Source of the DNA: Rhipidocladum racemiflorum
Lineage: Eukaryota; Streptophyta; Magnoliopsida; Poales; Poaceae
Assembly (NCBI GenBank): GCA_036346355.1
Contig: CM070591.1
Span: 26,272,001 to 26,336,000, forward strand
Direction of reading: 5' to 3'
DNA: 64,000 nt
Under the pieces are notes generated by a model. That model searched no databases and was not told the DNA's origin. It worked only from the letters and a program-made list of their open reading frames with translations. This document shows positions 56,468 through 64,000 of this stretch, piece by piece. The translations under genes were made by a program, and so were the position numbers. Position 1 is the stretch's first letter, and the number at the start of each line of letters is the position of its first letter.

Positions 56468-56897
56468 ACTGACTGCCTAGGGTTTCACCTCGTGGCTATA
56501 TAAGGAGGGGAGGAGGCTGGGCACAGAACATACTTTCGTGCGTTTTAGAGGTATTTCGCTAGAAACCCTAGCCACCTCATCCCGTTGCCCCTGCCGAGCG
56601 ACCCGGTGCTTGTACACCAATACACGGCGTCCCATTCCCGGACTGTAGACTGCATGGTGACGCTGCTGTGACTGCGGCCTGTGAGGAGGATCCTCAACCA
56701 AGCGAGGAAGATCCACGACGAGGCTAGGATGATCCACGACTGCGGCCAGAACGATGCACTACAACAACGTGCAAAGGATTCCGCAATTATGCGTCTAGTG
56801 GTAATTGATCTATGATTCCTTTCTTGCGAGTAGCTTTTCTAGTTTTGCGGTAGAAATTTTTAATTTGTGCTATAGTAGCATACCGCGTTCCTCAACA
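56468..56897 (+). repeat. Tail of another LTR (promoter to CCTCAACA end)
   Basis: This contains a TATA box CTATATAAGG near 56495, leader-like sequence, and an LTR-like end TTCCTCAACA at about 56897, where Tat coding resumes. The upstream part of this LTR is missing, replaced by the copia LTR. The family is not identified. Confidence 0.5.
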
Positions 56898-58056
56898 CAT
56901 CAAGCATGTTCCTACAGAGAGGAATGATAGAGCTAACCTATTGGCACAGCATGCATCAGGATACAAAAACTATAGCCGATATGAAATGATTGAATCGGTT
57001 GACAGAGTAATGATGTGTGCCGATGCCAGCGATTGGAGGACAAAAATAAAAGTTTACCTAATAGATCCATCTAGGCCGACTGAGCGTGAAGTCAGGCAAC
57101 AAGCATTAAAATACATCATGTTGGAGGGAGTGTTATATTTTCGAACGATGGACGGCCTACTATTGAGATGTATCAGAGCCGATGAAGCAAACGTGGCGAT
57201 GGGTGAAGTTCATGAAGGAATCTGCGGATCTCATCAATCGGCTAACAAAATAAGTGGATATTGAGACAAACATGGTACTTTTGGCCGACAATGCTGTAAG
57301 ATTGTTTTAGGTACTATAAAGGGTGTCAGACGTGTCAAAAGTTTGGAAACGTGCAACTCACACCAACGTAAGTGTTACACCCAATCATCAAGCCATGGGT
57401 GGAAGTCAGTGATCAATCAAATATTCCCAGCATCGAGCAAGGGCCATAAATTTATTCTTGCAGTAACAGATTATTTTTCAAAGTGGGTGGAAGTCATGCC
57501 AGTTAAAAAGGATGCCAGTATAGAAGCAATCAACTTTGTTAACGAACATATCATCCATCAGTTAGGTATTTCTCAAACCATCACGACCGATCAGGGGACT
57601 GTGTTCATGTCCAACGAATCCCAGGATTTTGCAGAAAGTTTGGGCATCAAATTGCTCAATTCTTCACCATATTATGCTCAGGCTAATGGACAAGATTAGT
57701 CCTCCAACAAAACCTTGATCAAGTTAATAAAAAGGACAATTGATGAGAGACCCAGAAATTGGAATTCGACGCTATCGGAGGCATTATGGGCATATCGGCT
57801 AGTGTACCATGGGTCGACCAAGTTGTCCCCATTCCAGTTAGTGTATGGACAGGAGGCCATTCTGCCCGTGCAAATAAACATTAATTCTATGAGAGTAGCT
57901 AGACAAAATAATTTATCGATTAATGAATACAAAGACTTAATGATCGACAGTTTGGACGACTTTGCGGAAACAAGGCTGATTACATTAGATCGGCTTAAAA
58001 GGAATAATGAAAGGGTTGCCAGGGTGCAAAACAACAAAGTTGTAATAAAATCATTT
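56898..58056 (+). pseudogene. pol: Tat-lineage pol: RNase H end and integrase
   Basis: It resumes with KHVPTERNDRANLLAQHASG (the link between RNase H and integrase), the zinc-binding region near 57200-57340, and an integrase core with SKGHKFILAVTDYFSKWVEV, TTDQGTVF and YYAQANGQ. It then continues with NWNSTLSEALWAYR and the C-terminal part. Stops occur near 57264 and 57697. RT palm, thumb and RNase H core (roughly 250 codons) are lost between 55318 and here. The sequence ends abruptly at 58056 against a Tekay polypurine tract. Confidence 0.82.
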
Positions 58057-58069
58057 AAGGGGGGAGGTT
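58057..58069 (+). other. Element E polypurine tract
   Basis: AAGGGGGGAGGTT directly before TGTAACACCCC at 58070. Almost nothing else of E's interior remains. Confidence 0.88.
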
Positions 58070-61000
58070 TGTAACACCCCAATTTTTGCTTTTCATGAAT
58101 TTAAGTGAAATTCGACACTTTTGAGAATTTTTGGAATTTTCTGGGATTTATTTGGATTTAATTTGAATTTATTCCCTTTTGAGATATTAAAATAATTAAA
58201 AGTTTTAAACAAAATTTTGTTGGAAATATTTTATTTGAGTCCAAAATGACTCAAAGTATTTTCCAGAATTTTTTTGGAATTTTTTTGAATATTTTGCTAT
58301 TTTTCTGGAATTATTTGAATTTTTAGAAATTATTTTAAATATGTAATCGCTGGAAAACCCTAACGGTTTGCACTGTTCCTCCGATTGAACCCGGGTCAGA
58401 CTCGAGTCCGAGCCGGACACGAGTCCGACCCAGCCGTTCGACCGAGCCAAGCCCTACCCGCGCGAGCCATTGGATCGAGATCCAACGGCCACGATCTCGC
58501 CGCGTGTACACGCACGCACGACCGCTGGATCGATTCTACACGGAGGGCAACGATTGCGCCACGTCATCTCCGTCTCCGAGTTAGCCAACGCCGCTGCGTC
58601 GCCGCCGTGTGGGCCTAGGTTTCCGGATTTTGCAAGGACGCCGAGGCTATTTAATGCCCCTACCCCGCCGCCATGTTCCTCTCTGTCGTGCGCTTCAGAT
58701 GACCTGCTGTTCAAGATCAAGCCGCCGCCTTGCCCCCGCAATCGCTCGCCGTAGTTCGTGGAGTTGCTGCCGCGGTATTTCTTTATTTTCGGCGCCGTTC
58801 GTCGTCCTCCGCCACATTCAAGCCCAGATCCGGAACCCTCGCGTTGAGCGGCGTCGGGGAGGACCATCCACTTCGTCGGAACGTGCGCGAAGCGCCGTTG
58901 GCCATGTCGTCATCTCCAGCTCCGGCCAGCCAGCTCCGCCGTGGACATCGTCGTCCCCGCGAAGCTTCTCCACCGTCCGATCCAAATCCAACGCCCCAGA
59001 TTCGTCCACGTCACCGTAAGTGTTTCCCACGTTGCGGTTTTTAGATCTAATATCAGCCGTTGGATCTAGATCCAACGCTCTAGATTGATCCACGTAGCCC
59101 CTAGACTGCACCGTGCTAGATCCAATCACAGCCGTTAGATCTAGATCGTACGGTTAGATTTGTTCCGTGTTGTAGCCTTAGATGCGACCTCCGCCGTTCG
59201 ATCGAAATCGAATATTGTAGATTGAGCCACATGTCACCACCCGGGACATGCCGCGTCACCCCCATGATGCGGTGAAACCCGATCAAATTCTAACCGTTCG
59301 ATTCAAATCGAACAGTCCAGATTGAACCATGTGATCCCACTGTAGCGGGATTTGATCCGATCTGGACTGTTGGATTTCAAACCAACGGCCCATATCGTGC
59401 CACGTGTGCGGGAGCCGAGCCGTCACGGTCCACGCGATCAGCCCGGCTGCCGCCGACGCCAAAGACAGCCCGCTGTCGTGTCGCTGGCTCACCGTGCGGT
59501 GACGTCATCCGTGACGTCACGCTGACGTCACGGTGGGGTCCAGCTATCAATGCCGTTCGGCCGAGCGGTGATGACGTCAGTGATGACGTCATCATGTGGG
59601 TCCCACATGTCACTGACACGTGCGCCCGTGGACCGGGTCCACGGTAGACCGAACCCTAGCCGTGGACTGGGTCTTTGGACCGGCTGACGCAAGCATGACG
59701 CCATAATTCGATTTTTCTTGAGAAAAATAATTCGGTGGAAATTCAAATTGCCGCTGACGCAATGCTAACGTTATAAATCGTTTTTTCAATAGAAAAATAA
59801 ATGAATTAATTCTGTTTATTTTTTTATTTGATTTTCAAACTTCAATCGCTTATAACTTTTGCATTTTAACTCCGATTTGGGTGATTCAAATTTCTAAATT
59901 TGTATAAAATTGAGATATACTTATTGGTGAATTTTATTTAATTTGTGGACATAATTTTCTCCTGTTTATATTTATTTAATTAATTTCTCAAACTTTAAAC
60001 GGGTATAACTATTGCTTTTTAATTCCGATTTGGACGATTAAAATTTCTAAAAATTTATAAAAATGTGCTCTCTCTGTTTATGAAGTTTATTTAAATTTTT
60101 GGACACTTTTTTCCTACTGTTTATTTATGTTATTGCTATTTGCACGCGTTACGAGTAGACATTGAAGTGCACGAAGGCTACGAAGGTGAAGTTTTGACCC
60201 AAGGGCCAGCTCAGGACCAAGAGCAAGTACACTTTGAAGTCAAGTTATGCTTTGACCATTTTGATCCCACTTTTGAAATTAATTTAATTTAAATTATTGC
60301 ATGCTAATTTAATTATAAATTGTTTAAATTATTTCTGGGAATTTGTTAAATGCCAAATTGCTGTATGACACCTTGATGAATTAAATTATGTGCCATGAAC
60401 CCTTGTCACCCTAGTTGTGGTTTATATAGTTGGACATTGTTAAATCGCCAACATTGGGTATTTAGATCGTTGTAGTATATTGCTTAGACTTGCTACGTGC
60501 ACATGACATGATTTTGGACAATCAAATGTTAATATTGACTTAATGAGATATTGAACCTGTTTTGGAGAAGTATCATGTGTTGTGATTGTTGATGGCACGT
60601 GGTGCATGGTAATCAACTGGGTTTGGTAAATACATTTAGACCGGGGCAAGTGGCAAGAAAGTTATGGTGGGCCATGAGTGGCACCGGGGATGTCGTTTTG
60701 ATTCTTCGGGTAGTCTTGCCCTGGTCATCCTAAGGACTTAACCTTGCAAGCCTTTGATCTTAGTCAAACGTGCAACCACATGTCTGTAATGCGATGGACC
60801 TTGTTGAGTAAGTTACTAATAACTTGCATGTGGAACCTCGGGGTGTCAACTACACCTTTGTGTAGCTTGAAAGGGGAGTTTACCAGGGCTATGGCATAGT
60901 ACCCGTCCAATGGTATGTCGGTCCCATACTTCGCCTCTGTTAAGGGAAGGGATGGTATAAGGCAAAAACCGGAGAGGTTCACTTGTATAGTTTGCAGTCT

Positions 61001-61783
61001 CTAAAATGCTTTGGTACGATCACTCGCCTTTGTGGTGTTTGACTGTATCTTGTGGGTAAAGTGCATAATCTCTGCGGAGTGTACAACCTATTCCAATAGC
61101 CAAGTCCACGGTACTGGACACTGCTCGGGGATTACAGTCAAGGGTTAGACTTTCAAGAAAACAACTTGGACTTGAAAAGTTTGGTTGGGTTTATTGATGA
61201 CGTTGATGGAAATACGGATTAGGAAAGGGAAAGTGTTTACTTAACTCCTAGAAAAGTTATTGATATTATCTTTACATTTACTGCTTTCGAATCTACTTAT
61301 GCTACTTGTTAATTGTTGTTTACTGCAAATGAACCATGAAACATTCCTTGTACTGAGCCATGCATGTAGAATATTAGTTGCATTCTATGCATGACTTGCT
61401 GAGTAACAAGTACTCACCCTTGCGACATACAACACCAGTTGAAGAGGAAGCGACGCCTGCTTTGGAGGAAGAACTTCAGGAGGAACCGTCTATCTACGGA
61501 GCGAGCCCAGTTAGTTGCCTGTGGTGTACTGGATGATGCCACGTTGATGCTTTTATTCCGCTGCAATTTATTTCCTTTAATAAGTTTTTGCCCCGCATGG
61601 CGTACTCTTGTAACTTGACCATAAGGTCGAGCAACCAGTTTGGTTATTCTAATTAAAGTACTTTACTATTATCGATGTATATGATTGTGATATCTACCGA
61701 TGTTGAAACTGTGTGCACTAGCATGATCCTAGACTAGTGATGAATACACAAAGGGTCTGGATTTGCAAATTCGGGTCCCGACA
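58070..61783 (+). mobile_element. Element E 3' LTR (3714 bp), Tekay-like, A subfamily
   Basis: It runs from TGTAACACCCC to GGGTCCCGACA. The start (CCCCAATTTTTGCTTTTC) is A-like. Landmarks: TATA-like GCTATTTAATG at 58646-58656, strong splice donor GTAAGT at 59016, palindromes at 59057-59077 and near 59130, acidic segments from 60155 and 61439, hairpin at 61401-61415. It is preceded by a polypurine tract and not followed by a PBS, so it is a 3' LTR. GC-rich ORFs such as 58609-59019 have no recognisable family. Confidence 0.9.
60155..61536 (+). other. LTR-resident split acidic micro-ORF, element E copy (donor mutated)
   Basis: Segment one (VDIEVHEGYEGEVL...) keeps the frame without indels to GAAG at 60239, but the donor reads TCAAGT instead of GCAAGT. 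The acceptor CAG ends at 61438. Segment two reads VEEEATPALEEELQEEPS, and the usual TAG is changed so that the frame runs to TGA at 61536. In segment two nearly all differences from A are at third codon positions. This copy probably cannot be spliced in the inferred way. Confidence 0.33.
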
Positions 61784-62640
61784 TGCTCTCCTGGTCATTC
61801 ATGATATGGGGGCTGGATATCATGGGCCCATTCCCGTGGGCCACAGGGGGCTTCACCCATTTGTTTGTCGCCATTGACAATTTGACCAAGTGGTTTGAAG
61901 CCAATGCGGTGCGCACCATCGCGGCATCCACCGCTGCCAAGTTCATCCGTGGAATCTTCACCCGCTTTGGAGTCGCCAAACCTCATCATCATCGACAACG
62001 GCACTCAGTTCACCAGCGCGACATTCCTCGACTTTTGTGACGAGATGGGCACCAAGGTGTGTTTGTCTTCGGTGGCCCATCCAAGGAGCAACAGCCAGGC
62101 GAAACGCGCTAACGTGTTGGTGCTGATGGGCCTCAGGACCAAAGCATTTGGTCGGCCACATAAGCACGGGGCGTGGTGGACAAAGGAACTCCAGGCGGTG
62201 TTGTGGTCGCTTCGAACCACACCCAACCGGGTGACTAGAGAAACGCCCTTATTCCTGCTCTACAGAGCAGAAGCTATCCTCCCGTCCAAGCTATTGCTCG
62301 ACTCCCCACGCGTTTCAGCGTTCGCTAAGGAGGGCCAGGAAGACCATCGCAGAGATGACATCAACCTTCTGGAGGAGTTGCGCGATCAGACAGCCTTGCG
62401 TGCTGCTCGGTACCAGCAGAGTCTCAGGCGGTACCATGCCACCTGGGTCTAGCAGAGAACACTGGCAGTGGGCAACCTGGTCTTGAGCAGGGTCTAGGCG
62501 CATGCCGATCGCAACAAACTATCTCCCCGATGGGTGGGCCCCTTCAAGGTGGTCTCAGTCTCGCGATCCGGGGTGGTCCGGTTGGTCACTAAGGGCGGTT
62601 AAGAGGTGCCGAACTCCCAGAACCTTGAGTTGCTGCAAAG
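61784..62640 (+). pseudogene. pol: Second Tat-lineage (RIRE2-like) integrase fragment
   Basis: Readable from the first base after LTR E: WGLDIMGPFPWATGGFTHLF, NLTKWFEANAV, then after a frameshift near 61980 IIDNGTQFTSATFLDFC, RTTPNRVTRETPLFLLYRAE and the C-terminal RWVGPFKVVSVSRSGVVRL. In-frame stops at 62450, near 62497 and near 62600. The sequence is clearly different from the Tat integrase at 57.4 kb, so two Tat families meet here. The N-terminal part was presumably lost or separated when E inserted. Confidence 0.8.
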
Positions 62641-62810
62641 GTTCTACCGCAAAGTCTTCTTAATTATGGTTTGATGGTTTCGCACCCTCTTGTTGATCAG
62701 GGAAGTCATTCGCCTTAGAGGCTTTTGCTTTGTCCTTTTTGAGTCCCTTTCTTGCGCCCCGATGGACAGCATTCTAATGTGGGTGTCATTGGTACCACTA
62801 GTTTGGCAGC
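62641..62810. other. Spacer after the Tat integrase
   Basis: About 170 bp of non-coding 3' region leading into the tandem repeat. Nothing recognised. Confidence 0.4.
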
Positions 62811-63300
62811 TTCTTGTTGATCTCCGGTAACACCCGGCATTCGCGTCGAGCAGGGACGGGCGACCAGGGGCGTGAGTGTGGCACAGTGGTTCAATGCAGC
62901 TAGCACGCCTCGAGTTGCCCCTCGAACACCACAGACCCAATACCACTCTTGGGAGCCTGCTACCTTGACACTCAATGCCGCAGGCTGGTTCCGAATCACA
63001 AGGGCCTAAGTCCCAAAAAGAAAGGAAACATGACAACCCCTCACAGGGACTTTCTTCTTGTTGATGTGCGGTAGCACCCGACGTTTGCGTCGGGCATGGA
63101 CGGGCGACCAGGAGCGTGAGTGTGGCACGGTGGTTCAATGCGGCTAGCACGCCTTGAGTCATCCCTGTGAACACCGCAGACCCAATACCACTCCTGGAGC
63201 CCGCTACCTTGACACGCAGCACCGCAGGCTGGTTCTGAATCACAAGGATCTAAGTCCCAAAAAGAAAGGGAGCATGACAGCACCCCGCGGGAACCTGCAT
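62811..63300. repeat. Two-copy tandem repeat, ~244-bp period
   Basis: The two units start near 62811 and 63054. Matching points such as GGTAACACCC (62826) and GGTAGCACCC (63070) are 244 bp apart, and both contain GACGGGCGACCAGG, ACCCAATACCACTC and AAGTCCCAAAAAGAAAGG. Tandem repeats in the long 3' region are common in Tat elements. Minus-strand ORFs over it read both units and are not genes. Confidence 0.85.
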
Positions 63301-63573
63301 TCTTTCAATCTTTTTGCCGCACATTTCGCATAACAATTACTTGTGTTTGCAATGGCTACGTGTAATTGTAGATGAAGTGCCGAAGCCCTGGCCTAACTTA
63401 GCATTCGAGATCGCATCGCGGCAAGCCTGGGGGCTGGTCATCTGATGATCAGATCAAGCAAACACGAGTGAACGCGATCAAGCAAACATCCAGGTAAAGC
63501 CGAAGGGTGCTAACTTCATTGGACTTGCTGAGATAGTCTTTTGCATGAAGAAAAAAACAATTAAAAAGGAGAA
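63301..63573. other. Spacer between tandem repeat and antisense ORF
   Basis: I see no gene, repeat or LTR end in this 270-bp stretch. Confidence 0.4.
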
Positions 63574-64000
63574 TTAAACATAGTGAAGGTGACGGCTTGA
63601 GCGGTTACTCGTCGCCGGCAACTTGGATGTGCCCGGGGGGATCCTTGGCTCCCTCCTCCACTGGCGCGACGTCGAGCTCTGGGTCGCCACCTCCATCAAC
63701 TCGGCCACATGCTCCTTAGCCTCGCGCACGCGTGTCTGCGCATGGGCCTCATCCCCCTCGATGCCGGCTACAACGGACATCGTGTCGAAGGAGGCATCGC
63801 GGCTAGCGCAGCACGCCAGCACGAACGTGGCGGTGGCGACCGCGACTTCCCGTCCTTCTCTGGCGAAGCGAGCGGCCAAGGGGTCGGCAAGCCACTGAGG
63901 GCCTCGGCGACCCAAGAGACGTCGTGGGCGTGCTGCAGGGCCGTGGAGTCGAGTGGGTCACGAAGGGCTAGCCCAGTGGCCCTAAACTCCTCGCCATGCG
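63574..64000 (-). pseudogene. Tat-lineage antisense ORF (aORF), frameshifted, cut by window edge
   Basis: On the strand opposite to the Tat integrase, 63915-63574 encodes LADPLAARFAREGREVAV, then LACCASRDASF and an Ala/Glu-rich helix EAKEHVAELMEVA that could be a coiled coil. Further upstream (to 64000) a different frame continues collinearly (TALQHAHDVSWVAEALSG), so one frameshift lies near 63890. Antisense ORFs between pol and the 3' LTR are known in several grass Tat elements; their function is unknown. The pattern fits that class from memory; no homology search was possible. Confidence 0.55.

Noticed and set aside
58609..59019. 136-aa and 104-aa overlapping ORFs in LTR E
   Set aside because: Overlapping frames in a GC-rich LTR segment with no recognised family. 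They are equivalent to the non-conserved ORFs in D and F.
62644..63283. Minus-strand ORFs of 199, 94 and 80 aa
   Set aside because: They read through the tandem repeat twice and owe their length to it. No domain is visible and they do not match the antisense ORF type.

Overview
The window is plant nuclear DNA, almost certainly from a grass (Poaceae): GC-rich, very long LTRs of chromodomain-bearing Ty3/gypsy elements, a Ty1/copia Sirevirus, Tat-lineage gypsy elements and an Angela/BARE-like copia LTR. The species cannot be named from the sequence. I find no host gene, tRNA, rRNA or CRISPR array. Practically all 64 kb is LTR retrotransposon, and nearly every long ORF belongs to one or is a shadow of one.

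The layout is nested insertions. A Tat-lineage gag remnant on the minus strand (52298-53563) was hit by element C (Tekay-like gypsy, minus strand; coding 41279-45689; 5' LTR 46037-52297). C's 3' LTR was in turn hit by element A (minus strand, 3371-13173), by a Sirevirus-type solo LTR (14062-15995) and by Sirevirus S (16554-40361, target duplication CGGGG). Inside S lies element B (minus strand, 17939-37664), and inside B's 5' LTR lies element D (plus strand, complete, 23796-36284, target duplication GCGCT). Two further solo LTRs have perfect 5-bp duplications: 37880-39927 (ATTCC) in S's LTR and 48408-51872 (GAGAG) in C's LTR. Element A's 3' LTR was interrupted at its TATA box by LTR F (1-3370). 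From the Tat gag through C, S and B to D is a five-level nest.

The right end (53.9-64 kb) holds a plus-strand Tat pol pseudogene (53941-58056) interrupted by a minus-strand copia LTR (55319-56467) and a foreign LTR tail. Its end is fused directly to the polypurine tract and 3' LTR of a Tekay element, E (58070-61783). A second, different Tat integrase (61784-62640) follows, then a 2-copy tandem repeat and an antisense ORF of the type some Tat elements carry.

All gag-pol genes are broken. A is the least damaged (one reading frame with a few nonsense codons), B has two frameshifts and one nonsense codon, C has many lesions, and D is riddled with small indels although its LTR halves are partly identical.

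The most interesting signals are in the LTRs. Every Tekay LTR in the window carries a short covarying hairpin (GAGTAC...GTACTC type), usually 23-26 nt before a plausible 3' splice site. In the A/D/E/F families and one diverged solo LTR, two short acidic coding segments flank an apparent GC-AG intron with matching phase. Their differences fall mostly at third codon positions, as if a small spliced acidic peptide were encoded inside the LTR. Several LTR families also carry their own arrays of palindromes.
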